A stretch of 64,000 nt of DNA from Algirhabdus cladophorae (GCF_044772865.1 NZ_CP173029.1:3720001-3784000); one strand, 5' to 3'. Positions 45,201-56,096 are shown, counted from the first letter of the stretch. Numbers and translations are program-made. Notes: generated by a model from the letters alone, not told the origin.

Positions 45201-45854
45201 ATGGGTTTGGCAGATATACAGTCACAAGTGGCACAAGCCTGCTTGGACGCAGGGCGTGCGGTTACGGATGTCCATCTTTTGGCCGTATCCAAGGTCCAGC
45301 CAAACGAACGGGTCAAAGCCGTTTTGGACGAAGGTCATCGGCTGTTTGGGGAAAACAAAGTGCAGGAAGCGGATGGCAAATGGCCAGAGTTTCAACAGGA
45401 ATTTCCCGAGGCGCAGGTGCATTTGATCGGCCCCTTACAAACGAACAAGGCCCGGCAAGCGATGGGGCTTTTTGCTGCGATCCATTCCGTTGACCGTCCT
45501 AAACTTGCCAAAACCTTGGCCCGTTTGGCGCAGGAAACTGGCAGCTGCCCGGACGTGTTTTTACAGATCAACACCGGGGAAGAGCCGCAAAAAGCAGGCG
45601 TCTTGCCAGAGGAGGCGGATGTCTTTGTCGCTGAATGCCGTGCGCTGGATTTACCTGTTAAAGGCCTGATGTGCATTCCCCCAGTGAATGAGGAACCCAG
45701 TCTCCATTTCGCATTGCTGGCTAAAATAGCCAAACGCAATGATCTGACGGGATTATCTATGGGGATGAGCAGCGATTTCGCTAGCGCTATTGCGCAGGGG
45801 GCTACTCATATCCGCGTAGGTTCGGCTATTTTTGGGGCGCGTGATTACGGCTAG
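45201..45854 (+). CDS. YggS-family pyridoxal phosphate homeostasis protein
   Basis: 217 residues with AGAGGAA upstream. The TIM-barrel PLP-binding site has VHLLAVSKVQPNERV (Lys in SKVQ), FGENKVQEADGKWP, HLIGPLQTNKARQA, QINTGEEPQKAG and the closing LSMGMSSDFASAIAQGATHIRVGSAIFGAR. It binds PLP without known catalytic activity and buffers vitamin B6. The 3' end overlaps the convergent L,D-transpeptidase gene by four bases. Confidence 0.95.
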   Translation: MGLADIQSQVAQACLDAGRAVTDVHLLAVSKVQPNERVKAVLDEGHRLFGENKVQEADGKWPEFQQEFPEAQVHLIGPLQTNKARQAMGLFAAIHSVDRPKLAKTLARLAQETGSCPDVFLQINTGEEPQKAGVLPEEADVFVAECRALDLPVKGLMCIPPVNEEPSLHFALLAKIAKRNDLTGLSMGMSSDFASAIAQGATHIRVGSAIFGARDYG

Positions 45855-46345
45855 GGTACGATCAGGCGTGTTTCTGGTGTGATTTGGCTGGTAATCCAGC
45901 GCAGGTGATCACGCCGGAACGCCACGCAGCCTTCGGTGCCATATCCGGCCCTGCGCCATTGATGCAAAAAGATGGCTGACCCGGCATAGGGCGTTGCATC
46001 TGGCCAGTTCCAATCGGTGATCAACACAATATCATACAGTGGATCTGCCCGGCGCAGTTGTTCGTGAGAGGCGGCATAGGGATTGCGCACAAGGCTGTTG
46101 TAATCCGGTTGCAGGCTGTCGTCGGACCATAGATCCCCGGGATTAATTGGCACAGCCCAAGGGTTGGGCGCCAGCAGACGGTCAGGTCGATAAAGGGTCG
46201 CCACGATCCTATGAATACCCCGTGGTGTGGCCCCGTCGCCCTCGCGTTTGGTGCTGGTCAATCCACCTTTGCCGATGCTGCAGGGAAAGTAGGTGTTCTG
46301 AAAACGCACACCGCGCGGCGTGAGGACCAAATCCTGCGGTGTCAC
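45851..46345 (-). CDS. L,D-transpeptidase-family protein (YkuD domain) without signal peptide
   Basis: 164 residues starting at GTG 46345, overlapping the ribA stop by four bases (GTGA). The YkuD motif is clear: [24 protein letters not shown], with catalytic Cys (GC) and upstream His. Unlike envelope L,D-transpeptidases, there is no signal peptide, so the protein is predicted cytoplasmic, or its export is by another route. The function is uncertain: a peptidoglycan or peptide hydrolase/transferase acting in the cytoplasm is possible. Confidence 0.82.
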   Translation of the reverse strand: MTPQDLVLTPRGVRFQNTYFPCSIGKGGLTSTKREGDGATPRGIHRIVATLYRPDRLLAPNPWAVPINPGDLWSDDSLQPDYNSLVRNPYAASHEQLRRADPLYDIVLITDWNWPDATPYAGSAIFLHQWRRAGYGTEGCVAFRRDHLRWITSQITPETRLIVP

Positions 46346-47430
46346 AGATAATGCCCTGATTTTTTGGCTTTGGTGCGCAGATAGTTATGGTTGTGCCGGT
46401 TTTCACCAACGATCAGCGGCACACGCTCGGCTACTTCGATGCCATTTTCCTGCATCCGTGCCACTTTGTTAGGGTTGTTGGTCAGCAACCTGACCGCGCT
46501 AAAGCCCATCTTTTTGAGGATGTCCGCGCCCAGCCTAAAATCACGCTCGTCGTCTTCAAATCCCAAGCGGTGATTGGCCTCTACAGTGTCAAAGCCTTGA
46601 TCCTGCAGTGAGTAGGCGCGCATTTTATTGGCCAACCCGATACCTCGACCCTCTTGGTTGAGGTACAGCAGCACGCCATTGCCTTCGGATCCCATCTGGG
46701 CCAGTGCGCCACGCAGTTGCGGCCCACAATCGCATTTCAAAGATCCCAACAGATCCCCGGTAAAGCAGGCGGAATGCAGCCGTGCGAGGACGGGTTTCGT
46801 CCGATCTGGCTTGCCGATTTCAATGGCATAATGTTCTTCGCCGCCGTCATCGGGTCGGAAAATATGCAAACGCCCTGCCTCTGAAACCTCTAGAGGCAGG
46901 CGTGCAGCCACCACGGGGTTCAAGAAATGTTGATCCTCCAGGGCGGCCAATGCTGCGTCTGTATCTAGGGTCGTAAGGTTGTTTTGTGCTGCAAAGCCTG
47001 CGCCGTCTTGGATCGGCATAACAATGGCTGCGGGCAACAGCCGTGCAGATTTTGCCAGTTTAATCGCTGCACGGTGGGTGTCTGAAGGGCCCTCGCGTTG
47101 ACTGTTCAGTGGGCCTTTCATCGGTGTTTTGAGATCATCGGCAGGGTCAGCCACACCCAAAACCCAACCTAAATTGGCATCGGCGGGCAGGCTTACGCGC
47201 GCAAGATCCCCGTCGTAGGCAGCCACTTTCAATGTTTTGGCGCGCCAGTCGGTGATTGCCAAAACCGACTGCGTGCCTGAGGCGTGGATCAAGGCCAGCC
47301 GCGCCGCATCCAGTGTTTCGGCTGCGAAAATGACCACCGGCGCGCTGCCAGACAGAACAATTGGCACGCCCATACGCAAGTCCGCCCGCATTCGGGCGAG
47401 TCGTTCTGTAACATCTGGTGCAAAACTCAT
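46342..47430 (-). CDS. ribA: GTP cyclohydrolase II
   Basis: 362 residues from MSFAPDVT at 47430; the frame open to 47550 overlaps the divergent response-regulator promoter. The C-terminal domain holds the RibA zinc site [51 protein letters not shown] and [12 protein letters not shown]. The N-terminal half (about 150 residues) belongs to the GTP_CH_N type and is not RibB, as is usual for Rhodobacteraceae. It makes the first riboflavin intermediate from GTP. Coupled to the L,D-transpeptidase. Confidence 0.93.
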   Translation of the reverse strand: MSFAPDVTERLARMRADLRMGVPIVLSGSAPVVIFAAETLDAARLALIHASGTQSVLAITDWRAKTLKVAAYDGDLARVSLPADANLGWVLGVADPADDLKTPMKGPLNSQREGPSDTHRAAIKLAKSARLLPAAIVMPIQDGAGFAAQNNLTTLDTDAALAALEDQHFLNPVVAARLPLEVSEAGRLHIFRPDDGGEEHYAIEIGKPDRTKPVLARLHSACFTGDLLGSLKCDCGPQLRGALAQMGSEGNGVLLYLNQEGRGIGLANKMRAYSLQDQGFDTVEANHRLGFEDDERDFRLGADILKKMGFSAVRLLTNNPNKVARMQENGIEVAERVPLIVGENRHNHNYLRTKAKKSGHYL

Positions 47431-47567
47431 AGCCGAGATGTAGCTGGTTTTGACAAAATGTGAAACAAAACCCCGCCTGACCACACAGACGCGTGAGATT
47501 TTCGTTGAAGGCTTGCCCAAATGCGGTTTCAGCCGCATCTCTAGTATCAAGAATTCAGGAGGGCCCG

Positions 47568-48254
47568 ATGGGACAACTCAAGAAAATACTACTTGTCGAC
47601 GATGACGAAGACCTGCGCGAAGCGCTGTCCGAGCAGTTGATTATGACTGAGGATTTTGATGTCTTTGAAGCCGGAAATGGCGCAGAGGCCATGGAAAAAT
47701 CCAAGGAGGCTCTTTACGATCTTGTGATCCTCGATGTCGGCTTGCCGGATACGGATGGTCGCGAACTGTGTCGCTTGATGCGCAAGCAGGGCGTTAAATG
47801 CCCGATTGTGATGCTGACAGGCCATGATACTGATTCTGATACGATTTTGGGCCTTGATGCCGGCGCGAACGATTACATCACCAAGCCGTTCAAATTCCCT
47901 GTGTTGTTGGCCCGCATTCGTGCCCAGTTGCGACAGCATGAGCAATCCGAAGATGCCGTGTTCCAGTTGGGGCCATATACGTTCAAACCCGCGCAAAAGA
48001 TGTTGGTGACCGAAGACGAGCGCAAAATCCGTCTAACGGAAAAAGAAACCAACATTCTCAAGTTTCTCTACCGAGCGACCGAAGGCGTGGTTGCGCGTGA
48101 TATTTTGCTGCATGAAGTCTGGGGGTATAATGCGGGCGTCACCACTCATACCCTCGAGACGCATATCTACCGCTTGCGCCAAAAGATCGAGCCTGATCCC
48201 AGCAATGCGCGTCTTTTGGTCACAGAAAGTGGTGGCTACCGTTTGGTCGCTTGA
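47568..48254 (+). CDS. cenR: Orphan OmpR-family response regulator, CenR-like
   Basis: 228 residues from the ATG at 47568 with AGGAGGG upstream. Receiver domain: [16 protein letters not shown], phospho-acceptor Asp in [23 protein letters not shown] and Lys in [14 protein letters not shown]-terminal winged helix [14 protein letters not shown] ... [34 protein letters not shown]. This sequence is nearly the one I remember for CenR, an envelope-control regulator of alphaproteobacteria, so the call is strong. No kinase is adjacent; CenK is encoded elsewhere. Confidence 0.88.
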   Translation: MGQLKKILLVDDDEDLREALSEQLIMTEDFDVFEAGNGAEAMEKSKEALYDLVILDVGLPDTDGRELCRLMRKQGVKCPIVMLTGHDTDSDTILGLDAGANDYITKPFKFPVLLARIRAQLRQHEQSEDAVFQLGPYTFKPAQKMLVTEDERKIRLTEKETNILKFLYRATEGVVARDILLHEVWGYNAGVTTHTLETHIYRLRQKIEPDPSNARLLVTESGGYRLVA

Positions 48255-48342
48255 ATTGGCTGCAAAGGTGCTTAAATAGCCAATATCAAATTGAAGATCC
48301 CGTCGGTGTCCGGGGCGCGACACCACCTCCCTGTTGGACTTT

Positions 48343-48369
48343 GCCGGGCCTCGTGCCCGGCTTTTTTTT
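48343..48369 (+). terminator. Rho-independent terminator after cenR
   Basis: GCCGGGC / GCCCGGC stem with a 5-base loop followed by a run of eight T. A second small dyad GGTGTC/GACACC (48305-48324) precedes it. Confidence 0.92.
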
Positions 48370-48442
48370 GTGTGTCGCATAGGCTAGACTATCGCAAAAC
48401 CCAATGGAGCCTACTTGTGACCGCGTCGAAAACACCCCGCTT

Positions 48443-49504
48443 ATGACCCGCAACTATTCCGCGTTTTTGCCACCTGTTGACAAGATCCGGCAGGACGTGC
48501 CGTTTTTGACGAAACTTGGGTGGCAGACGTTTTTTTCGCAGCAAACGGATGTGGATGAATTGGCAGCCACGCCGCCTGCGCGGGTCACACAGGTGCACCG
48601 TAATTCGGTTCATGTCATTGGCGAGACGGTGGATATGAAAGTCCCGATTGTCCCCGATGTGACGATTGGGGATTGGGTTTTACTAGATCAGACCAGCATT
48701 TCCCGGGTTTTGCATCGCAGCAGTCTGATCAAACGACGCGCACCGGGCCATGATCGCGCGGTCCAATACATCGCAGCAAATATTGATACAGCTTTCCTTG
48801 TCACCTCATGTAACGCGGATTTCAAAGTGGCGCGTTTGGAACGCTATATTGCGCTGGCGTTTGAGGCGGATGTTGCCCCGGTGATTGTCCTGACCAAAAA
48901 AGATCTGACAGATGACCTGACAGATTATATCGCGCAGGCCCAAAGTATTTCAGAGACTGTGCCTGTTGTCGCACTGAATGCAAAATCTGATGAGCCGCTC
49001 GAGGCACTGGCACCATGGTGTAAGCAGGGGCAAACCGTTGCATTCCTTGGCTCATCCGGGGTTGGCAAATCGACCTTAGTGAACACATTGGCCGGGCGCG
49101 AAAAGGCCGAAACCCAAGACGTGCGGGCTGGCGGCAGTAAGGGCCGTCATACGACGACCCATAGGCATTTGCATATGATGCCCAACGGCAGCGTGGTCAT
49201 GGACACACCAGGCATGCGCGAGTTGCAATTGACCGATGCTGCCGGTGGCGTGGCAGAAGTTTTTGCAGATCTTTTTGAACTGTCGACACAGTGCAAATTC
49301 AACGATTGCGCCCATCAAAGTGAGCCGGGCTGTGCTGTTCGAGCTGCGTTGGAAAACGGCGATTTGGACCACGACCGCTTTAAGCGTTGGCAAAAACTGG
49401 AAGCTGAGGAACGCTTCAACACAGCCTCTTTGTCGGACCGCCGTCAGAACGATCGCGCGTTTCATAAAGCGATCAAAGAGATCCAAAAACATAACCGTAA
49501 ATAG
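48443..49504 (+). CDS. rsgA: Ribosome small-subunit GTPase RsgA
   Basis: 353 residues from MTRNYSAF (48443); an in-frame ATG at 48404 is possible, and neither has a clear binding site. N-terminal OB fold (RVTQVHRNSVHVIGETVD, WVLLDQTSISRVLHRSSLIKRRAPGHDRAVQYIAANID), a circularly permuted G domain with NxKD-like VLTKKDL first, then GSSGVGKSTLVNTL (G1) and DTPGMREL (G3), and a C-terminal zinc knuckle CKFNDCAHQSEPGC. It assists late 30S maturation. Stand-alone. Confidence 0.94.
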   Translation: MTRNYSAFLPPVDKIRQDVPFLTKLGWQTFFSQQTDVDELAATPPARVTQVHRNSVHVIGETVDMKVPIVPDVTIGDWVLLDQTSISRVLHRSSLIKRRAPGHDRAVQYIAANIDTAFLVTSCNADFKVARLERYIALAFEADVAPVIVLTKKDLTDDLTDYIAQAQSISETVPVVALNAKSDEPLEALAPWCKQGQTVAFLGSSGVGKSTLVNTLAGREKAETQDVRAGGSKGRHTTTHRHLHMMPNGSVVMDTPGMRELQLTDAAGGVAEVFADLFELSTQCKFNDCAHQSEPGCAVRAALENGDLDHDRFKRWQKLEAEERFNTASLSDRRQNDRAFHKAIKEIQKHNRK

Positions 49505-49569
49505 TCGCTCTGGCCTTTGGGAAAACCGCACCTTACTGTGCCCGAAACCCAATTTCAGGAGCGCCCCAC

Positions 49570-50358
49570 ATGTCCTTTACCCTCGCCACTTGGAACATAA
49601 ATTCGGTCCGCTTGCGTGAGGAATTGGTCCTGAAGCTGCTGCGCGAAGAAGCCCCCGATGTTCTGTGTTTGCAAGAATGCAAATCGCCCGTGGACAAAAT
49701 CCCGACAGAAGGTTTTGCCGCACTGGGCTACGAGCACATGGTGGCGAATGGTCAAAAAGGCTACAACGGTGTGGCGATCCTGTCCAAAATGCCGCTTGAG
49801 GATATGGGCCGCGAGGATTTTGCCGGTCTGGGCCATGCGCGCCACGTGGCGGCGAAATTGCCCAACGGTGTGATCATCCACAACCACTATGTGCCTGCAG
49901 GCGGGGATGTCCCCGACCGTGAAGTAAACGAAAAGTTTGGCCAGAAGCTGGATTACCTGTCGGACATGGCGCGTGATTTTCGCAATGCCGCCCCAAAGCG
50001 GGCTATTCTTGTAGGGGATCTGAATATCGCCCCGCGCGAGGATGATGTTTGGGACCACAAGAAAATGACAAAAATCGTCAGTCACACTCCGATCGAGATC
50101 GAAGCCTTGTACGATGTTATGACGGCTGGTGACTGGTTGGATGTAACCCGTGCGGATATCCCTGAAGGGCTGCTGTATAGCTGGTGGTCCTATCGGGCCA
50201 AAGACTGGGATACGGCCGATAAAGGCCGACGGTTGGATCATATTTGGGCTACATCTGATATCGCGGCCTCGGCGCATGGGTCGCGGGTTTTGCGCCCTGC
50301 ACGGGGTTGGGAAAAACCCAGCGATCATGCGCCTGTGTTCGCAACCTTTGACATCTGA
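49570..50358 (+). CDS. xth: Exodeoxyribonuclease III
   Basis: 262 residues with GGAGC before the ATG. The ExoIII/APE fold motifs are TLATWNINSVRLREEL, VLCLQECKSP (metal Glu), AKLPNGVIIHNHYVPAGGD, GDLNIAPREDDVWD and SDHAPVFATFDI. It cleaves at abasic sites and has 3'-exonuclease activity. Confidence 0.95.
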   Translation: MSFTLATWNINSVRLREELVLKLLREEAPDVLCLQECKSPVDKIPTEGFAALGYEHMVANGQKGYNGVAILSKMPLEDMGREDFAGLGHARHVAAKLPNGVIIHNHYVPAGGDVPDREVNEKFGQKLDYLSDMARDFRNAAPKRAILVGDLNIAPREDDVWDHKKMTKIVSHTPIEIEALYDVMTAGDWLDVTRADIPEGLLYSWWSYRAKDWDTADKGRRLDHIWATSDIAASAHGSRVLRPARGWEKPSDHAPVFATFDI

Positions 50359-50402
50359 CCCAACAAACCACATATCAGCGGTGAACAATCAAAAGGTGTA
50401 GC

Positions 50403-51323
50403 ATGATTGAACTTGGCCAAGCCCCCGCCGCCTCGAACGATGATCTGATCAAAGACGCCACAGAAGCCACTTTTATGGCGGACGTGATCGAGCAGTCTCA
50501 AACCGTTCCAGTGATCGTAGATTTCTGGGCACCATGGTGCGGTCCGTGCAAAACCTTGGGCCCTGCTTTGGAGGCGTCTGTGACGGCTGCGGGTGGTGCG
50601 GTCAAAATGGTCAAAATGGATGTGGATCAGAACCAGGGCATCGCCGGGCAGTTGCAAATTCAGTCGATCCCGACGGTTTATGCATTTTGGCAAGGCCAAC
50701 CTGTCGATGGTTTTCAAGGCGCGCTGCCGGGATCCGAGATTGACGCCTTTGTGACCCGCGTGGCTGCCATGGGCAACGGCGCGGTGCAAGACGATGGTGA
50801 TCTGACCGAGGCTTTGGAAGCCGCCCAAGCGATGTTGGATGATGGCGACGCAGAAGATGCGGCACAGACCTTTGCTGCGATTCTTGGCGAGGATCCCGTG
50901 AACGTGGTTGCCTATGCAGGCCTTGTTGCAGCGCATTTGGCGATGGATGATGTTGATCAGGCCGAGGCGGTTTTGAACGGTGCACCAGCCGAGATTGCTA
51001 GCACACCCGAGTTGGAAGCCGCCCATGCGCAAATTGAATTGGCCAAGCAAGCCGCCGACGCAGGGCCGGTTGCCGAATTGAAAGCTGCCCTCGAGGCCAA
51101 TCCAGATGATCTGCAGGTTCGCTTTGATCTTGCCACAGCGCTACATGGGTCAGGCCAAACAGAGGAAGCGGTGTCCCAATTGCTAGAGATTTTCCGCAAG
51201 GACCGTGAATGGAACGATGGGGCTGCCAAGGCACAGTTGTTCACAATTTTCGATGCTTTAACCCCGCAAGATCCGATTGCTTTGAATGGCCGCCGCAAAT
51301 TGTCGTCAATGATATTTGCTTAG
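50403..51323 (+). CDS. Thioredoxin-domain co-chaperone, YbbN/CnoX-like
   Basis: 306 residues. An N-terminal thioredoxin domain has IVDFWAPWCGPCKTLGPAL (CGPC near residues 45-48), unlike E. coli CnoX where the cysteines are changed, so it may be redox-active. A C-terminal TPR-like region with DLTEALEAAQAMLDDGDAEDAAQTFAAI follows. CnoX proteins hold oxidised clients for GroEL. It precedes a LON-domain gene and Trm112. Confidence 0.88.
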   Translation: MIELGQAPAASNDDLIKDATEATFMADVIEQSQTVPVIVDFWAPWCGPCKTLGPALEASVTAAGGAVKMVKMDVDQNQGIAGQLQIQSIPTVYAFWQGQPVDGFQGALPGSEIDAFVTRVAAMGNGAVQDDGDLTEALEAAQAMLDDGDAEDAAQTFAAILGEDPVNVVAYAGLVAAHLAMDDVDQAEAVLNGAPAEIASTPELEAAHAQIELAKQAADAGPVAELKAALEANPDDLQVRFDLATALHGSGQTEEAVSQLLEIFRKDREWNDGAAKAQLFTIFDALTPQDPIALNGRRKLSSMIFA

Positions 51324-51349
51324 ACGTCTCGACGGGCTACCTGCCTACC

Positions 51350-51985
51350 ATGGCTTTGAAATTTGACCTTCCCGAGACGATCCCTGTGTTCCCCTTGCCG
51401 GGCGCATTGCTGTTGCCGCGTGCACGATTGCCCTTGCATTTGTTCGAGCCTCGCTACCTTGCGATGATGGACGATTGCCTGAAAACTCAGGACCGTTTGG
51501 TGGGCATGATCCAACCGTTTGAAAGTGGCAATCGTTTGCATGGCATCGGCTGTGCAGGGCGTATCACGGCATTTTCCGAGACTGAGGACGGCCGCTATAT
51601 GATTACTCTTTCGGGTATTTCTCGGTTCCGTATCCAATCCGAAGACGAGGGCGGATTTGCCCCCTATCGTCGCTGTTCTGTCAGTTGGAAAGGGTTCGAG
51701 CGGGATTTGGGAGAGGTCGAGACAGACAAAGGCATGGATCGTCCTGCGTTCCTTGGTATGCTCAAACGGTTCTTTGAGGATCAAGATCTGCAAACGGATT
51801 GGGAAAGCTTGCAAGAAGCTGATGACGAGTTGCTCATCAATTCGCTGTCTATGCTCTGCCCGTTTTCGACCGAGGACAAACAAGCCCTGCTCGAAGCGCC
51901 TTCGCTGGACACCCGACGCGAAACCCTTGTCACGCTTATTGAATTTGCGTTACGCGGTGGTATGGACGAGGATTTATTGCAATGA
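51350..51985 (+). CDS. LON-substrate-binding-domain protein
   Basis: 211 residues from MALKFDL at 51350; the longer frame runs through the upstream gene. It consists of a single LON N-terminal domain ([29 protein letters not shown] ... ISRFRI) without the ATPase or protease parts, so it cannot degrade proteins. Such proteins are widespread in alphaproteobacteria and their role is unclear. The 3' end overlaps the Trm112 gene (ATGA). Confidence 0.9.
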   Translation: MALKFDLPETIPVFPLPGALLLPRARLPLHLFEPRYLAMMDDCLKTQDRLVGMIQPFESGNRLHGIGCAGRITAFSETEDGRYMITLSGISRFRIQSEDEGGFAPYRRCSVSWKGFERDLGEVETDKGMDRPAFLGMLKRFFEDQDLQTDWESLQEADDELLINSLSMLCPFSTEDKQALLEAPSLDTRRETLVTLIEFALRGGMDEDLLQ

Positions 51986-52167
51986 ACCAGACCGATTTTG
52001 ATCCCAAAATGCTGGAGGCGCTTGTCTGCCCAGTAAGCCACGGCACGTTGGAATATGATGCAAAGGCTTCTGAATTGGTCTCGCCCAATGCAAAGCTGGC
52101 GTTTCCGGTGCGCGATGGCATTCCAGTCATGTTGGTTGATGAAGCCCGCGAGCTAGACCAAGACTAG
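51982..52167 (+). CDS. Trm112-family small zinc protein
   Basis: 61 residues. [42 protein letters not shown] is the usual short Trm112/UPF0434 fold, with one of the normal cysteines visible (VCPVSHG) while others are replaced. In bacteria it may activate methyltransferases. It overlaps the previous gene by four bases and the convergent ubiH by four bases. Confidence 0.92.
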   Translation: MNQTDFDPKMLEALVCPVSHGTLEYDAKASELVSPNAKLAFPVRDGIPVMLVDEARELDQD

Positions 52168-53384
52168 AGCGGTTTGCCCTGCATCAAACGCGGGACATCC
52201 CCCGTTAAACCAGCAGCCTCGCGAATAAAGCCACGGCGCAAGCTTGGCACGGCATTCACCACACCCATGCCAAGGTTGCGCACTGTGCGCACCAGCGTGT
52301 TGTCGTTCGAGAACAGACGGTTAAAACTGTCGGTCGCTAAGGCCAGTGTCGTGGTGTCAAAGCGCCGCCATTGTTGATAGTCCTGCAGCGTGATCGGAGA
52401 TCCGATGTCTAGGCCACGACGTTTTGCTGTACTCAGTACTTCGGCTAAGGCGGCGACATCCCGTAGACCCGCGTTCAGCCCTTGGCCTGCGATCGGATGC
52501 ACCCCGTGGGCTGCATCGCCGATCAAGGCCAGACGTGGTGCAACCATCGCATTGGCCAGTGTCAGACCCAAGGGATAGGTAAACCGGTCACCCACAAGGG
52601 ACAATTCGCCCAAGAAACTGCCAAAGGCAGGACGCAACGCCATCAAATAGTCAGCGTCAGACATATCTTGGATGTGCGCGGCATTTTTGGTGGTTTCGCT
52701 CCACACAATTGAGGATCGATTTCCAGTGAGGGGCAGGATTGCCAAAGGCCCTGAGGGCATAAAAAACTGGTGCGCGATGCCGTTATGAGGCTTTTCATGA
52801 GCTACAGCGCAGACCAAGGCGGTTTGATCATACTCCCATTTGGTACGCGTAATCCCAGCGCGGCTGGCCGTGCCACTGCGCCTGCCATCTGCCCCGACGA
52901 TCAAAGCGCCAGCAATAGTTGTGTCATCGTCCAAAGTCACAGTCGCGCCGTTTTGAGTGACGTCTTGATCCACCACGCGTTTGCCAGCAAGGGCCGTGAC
53001 GTTGGGCGAGGCCGTCATTGCGTCCAAAAGGCAGGGGCGTAAAAACCGATCTTCGACCATATAGCCCATGGGACCTTCTTCGATTTCGGCGTGATCAAAG
53101 TGCATCCAAAAGGGCGAGGGACCTTGGCCTGCTTTGCCGTCGGTGACTTTGATCTCCAGCATGGGCTGGGCATTTGGCGCAAGTGTGTCCCAAAGGCCAA
53201 GGCCTTGCATCAATTTCGAGGACGCATGGGCCAAAGCATAGCTGCGCCCGTCAAAATTCGGATTTACCCGCGTAGGCAAATCCAAGGCGTCGATCACAAC
53301 GGACCGGATCCCGGCAGTTGCGGCGGCAAGCGCGAGGGCAGGGCCGTTCAAGCCGCCCCCAACGATGATCAAATCAGTGTCCAT
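52164..53384 (-). CDS. Ubiquinone biosynthesis hydroxylase (UbiH/Coq6 family)
   Basis: 406 residues. FAD monooxygenase with GxGxxG in [27 protein letters not shown], the DG motif [17 protein letters not shown] and the second FAD motif [25 protein letters not shown]. It hydroxylates a ring position of ubiquinone precursors. Which position (C1, C5 or C6) cannot be assigned; alphaproteobacteria use several UbiH/UbiL types. Confidence 0.9.
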   Translation of the reverse strand: MDTDLIIVGGGLNGPALALAAATAGIRSVVIDALDLPTRVNPNFDGRSYALAHASSKLMQGLGLWDTLAPNAQPMLEIKVTDGKAGQGPSPFWMHFDHAEIEEGPMGYMVEDRFLRPCLLDAMTASPNVTALAGKRVVDQDVTQNGATVTLDDDTTIAGALIVGADGRRSGTASRAGITRTKWEYDQTALVCAVAHEKPHNGIAHQFFMPSGPLAILPLTGNRSSIVWSETTKNAAHIQDMSDADYLMALRPAFGSFLGELSLVGDRFTYPLGLTLANAMVAPRLALIGDAAHGVHPIAGQGLNAGLRDVAALAEVLSTAKRRGLDIGSPITLQDYQQWRRFDTTTLALATDSFNRLFSNDNTLVRTVRNLGMGVVNAVPSLRRGFIREAAGLTGDVPRLMQGKPL

Positions 53385-53465
53385 GTGTCAGATATGAGTG
53401 TCTTGGCGGGATTGTCCATGGGGCAGGCTGACGCTAGCGTGGCAGAAATTCAAAAGGATCTCGAT

Positions 53466-54794
53466 ATGGAAAACTGGCTACGCATGAGCGCTACAGATTT
53501 GGGGCAGGGGATTGGTGCGGGCGATATCGATCCGCTTGCTCTGACCCAGACCTATTTGGACGCCATCGATGCACATCCCATGACGCCGCGCATCTATGCG
53601 CGCGTCACCCATGCGCGTGCGTTGGCCGAGGCAAAGGCTGCGGCTGAGCGGGCCAAATCAGGGTTTCGCCTCAGTCCTCTGGATGGGGTGCCGATCTCTT
53701 GGAAAGATTTGTTCGATACTGCTGGTACCGCAACCGAAGCGGGCTCTGCCCTGTTAAAGGACCGGATCCCGGATCAGGATGCTGAGGTTTTGCAAACAGC
53801 CACGCGTTTGGGTTTGGTGTGCCTTGGTAAAACCCATATGTCGGAATTGGCGTTTTCGGGTCTGGGGTATAATCCAATCACTGCCTCCTCGCCCTGTGTT
53901 AATGATGAAGACGCAATTTCAGGTGGGTCATCTTCGGGGGCTGCGGCGTCCGTTGCTTACGGTTTGGCTGCCGCGGCCATTGGCTCGGACACCGGCGGGT
54001 CGGTACGTATTCCAGCGGCGTGGAATGATCTGGTGGGATTAAAGACGACGTCAGGGCGCGTGTCCCTAAAGGGTGTAGTGCCGCTGTGCGCGCGGTTTGA
54101 TACGGTGGGACCGCTGTGCCGTTCTGTTCAGGACACGGCCCATGTTCTGGCTGCATTAGAAGGGGGTGACGCGCCTGATCTGGCGGGGGCAGATCTGTCC
54201 GGTATGCGGTTCGCTATTCTGAAAACTCTCGCCTTTGATGATATCGAAGGCGCACCACGATCTGCGTTTCACAGTGCAGTTCAGCGATTTCAGGCGGCGG
54301 GTGCTAATGTTGAGAGCATAGAATTTCCGCAGATTACAGCAGCTTTAGGATTGGCGGGCCCACTGTTCACGGGCGAAGCTTATGGCACATGGAAACATGT
54401 GATCGAAGCGAACCCAGAGTTGATGTATGCTGAAATCCTCAAACGCTTCCGGGGTGGGCGGGACGTATTGGCCAGTGATTTTGTCGCCCATTGGCAGACT
54501 CTGGATCAGTACCGCGCCGAATATCTTGAGGCGACAGCAGGCTATGACGCGGTCATTTTGCCATCCTCCCCGATTATGCCGCCCAATCTAGACCGTTTAA
54601 GAACCGACGACGACTACTACGTCAGTCGCAATATTCTGGCCCTTCGCAACACACGGATTGGCAATATGTTGGGGCTTTGTTCGCTGACCTTGCCAACAGG
54701 CGTGCCATCCACGGGTGTGATGCTGATGGCGGACCCGTTCCAAGAAGAACGACTTTTGCGGATCGGGGCGGCTGCAGAACTAGCATTGGCCTAA
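53466..54794 (+). CDS. Amidase-signature family hydrolase
   Basis: 442 residues from MENWLRM at 53466, which has AAAGGA nine bases upstream; the long open frame from 53091 is antisense to ubiH and is not used. The AS catalytic triad is Lys in PISWKDLFD, cis-Ser in GGSSSGAAASVA and nucleophile Ser in SDTGGSVRIPAA. It hydrolyses an amide bond; the substrate is not evident, and the GatA role is unlikely without gatB/C nearby. Confidence 0.9.
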   Translation: MENWLRMSATDLGQGIGAGDIDPLALTQTYLDAIDAHPMTPRIYARVTHARALAEAKAAAERAKSGFRLSPLDGVPISWKDLFDTAGTATEAGSALLKDRIPDQDAEVLQTATRLGLVCLGKTHMSELAFSGLGYNPITASSPCVNDEDAISGGSSSGAAASVAYGLAAAAIGSDTGGSVRIPAAWNDLVGLKTTSGRVSLKGVVPLCARFDTVGPLCRSVQDTAHVLAALEGGDAPDLAGADLSGMRFAILKTLAFDDIEGAPRSAFHSAVQRFQAAGANVESIEFPQITAALGLAGPLFTGEAYGTWKHVIEANPELMYAEILKRFRGGRDVLASDFVAHWQTLDQYRAEYLEATAGYDAVILPSSPIMPPNLDRLRTDDDYYVSRNILALRNTRIGNMLGLCSLTLPTGVPSTGVMLMADPFQEERLLRIGAAAELALA

Positions 54795-54898
54795 ATGCCA
54801 CAAACCATCTTAAACCCTGCCTTTTCGTTGGACGCACTGATCTGTTTTCGGTAGTTTTGCCTCAACGGGGCGTTCATGATCCCGACATTGAGGCATTT

Positions 54899-56077
54899 AT
54901 GGTTTTTCCCGAGCGGTTTTCAGCCCTTCCGGACTATGCGTTTCCGCGTTTGCGCGCTCTTTTAGATGTGCATGAACCGGGCGGTGATCCGATCGCCATG
55001 ACCATTGGCGAGCCACAGCACAAATTCCCAGCTTTTGTTGGGGATGTGCTGGCGCAAAACCTGTCTGGCTTTAACAAATACCCGGTAAATGACGGCTCTG
55101 CTGACCTGTTACAGGCCATCTCGGATTGGCTGACACTGCGTTACAGCGTCCAAGTGGATGCAGATAGCCAGATCCTTGCCTTAAACGGCACGCGTGAAGG
55201 GCTTTACAACGCTTGTATGGCGCTGTGTCCGGAACACAAGAACGGCAAACCTGTCGTGCTGACGCCCAATCCGTTTTATCAAGTCTACGCAGTTGCGGCC
55301 CTAAGTGTGGGTGCCGAACCGATTTACGTTCCTGCCACAGCCAGCACAGGCTTTTTGCCTGATTACGCCAGCTTACCTGAGGATGTCCTAAACAGAACTG
55401 CAATCTGCTACATTTGTTCGCCGGCGAACCCCCAAGGGGCCGTGGCAAGCCGCGCTTATTGGGAAAACCTGATTGCGCTGGCTGAAAAATACGATTTCAA
55501 GATCTTTGCGGATGAATGCTATTCCGAGATCTTCCGCGACATAGCACCGGTTGGTGCGCTGCAAGTGGCGCAAGAAATGGGTGCGGACCCGGAACGGGTT
55601 GTGATTTTCCATTCTCTGTCGAAACGGTCGAACCTGCCGGGTCTGCGGTCAGGATTTGCGGCGGGTGGGCCACAATCGATTGCGCGGCTGAAACAGTTGC
55701 GCAATTATTCGGGTGCGCCTTTGCCTGCACCATTGCAGGCTGTCGCTGCCGCAGTTTGGCGGGACGAAGCACATGTGCAAGACAACCGCGCGCAATATCA
55801 TGAGAAGTTCGCAATCTGCGACGAGGTTTTTGCCGATGTGCAGGCCTACAACTCGCCCGAGGCTGGGTTTTTCTTGTGGTTGCCGGTCGAAGACGGCGAA
55901 GCGGCGTCTTTGCATCTGTGGCAACAAACCGGTGTACGTGTTCTGCCCGGCGCCTATTTGGCGCGGGATGTGGATGGCGAAAATCCGGGCAAAGGTTATA
56001 TCCGGGTGGCTTTGGTTGCCCCAAAACAAGACATGCAACGCGGGCTGATCCAGCTGCGCGATTGCATCTATAAATAA
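54899..56077 (+). CDS. Aminotransferase class I/II, DapC-like
   Basis: 392 residues from MVFPERF at 54899 with GAGGC upstream. PLP fold with [40 protein letters not shown] and the PLP-Lys motif [20 protein letters not shown]. This last motif is typical of N-succinyl-diaminopimelate aminotransferase DapC, which points to lysine/meso-DAP synthesis for peptidoglycan, though closely related enzymes act on other amino acids. It is 19 bases before ftsK. Confidence 0.85.
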   Translation: MVFPERFSALPDYAFPRLRALLDVHEPGGDPIAMTIGEPQHKFPAFVGDVLAQNLSGFNKYPVNDGSADLLQAISDWLTLRYSVQVDADSQILALNGTREGLYNACMALCPEHKNGKPVVLTPNPFYQVYAVAALSVGAEPIYVPATASTGFLPDYASLPEDVLNRTAICYICSPANPQGAVASRAYWENLIALAEKYDFKIFADECYSEIFRDIAPVGALQVAQEMGADPERVVIFHSLSKRSNLPGLRSGFAAGGPQSIARLKQLRNYSGAPLPAPLQAVAAAVWRDEAHVQDNRAQYHEKFAICDEVFADVQAYNSPEAGFFLWLPVEDGEAASLHLWQQTGVRVLPGAYLARDVDGENPGKGYIRVALVAPKQDMQRGLIQLRDCIYK

Positions 56078-56096
56078 GCAGGCGAGGACAAAAAAG

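Noticed and set aside
53091..53465. N-terminal extension of the amidase
   Set aside because: Antisense to ubiH; a good ribosome binding site and the family start lie at 53466.
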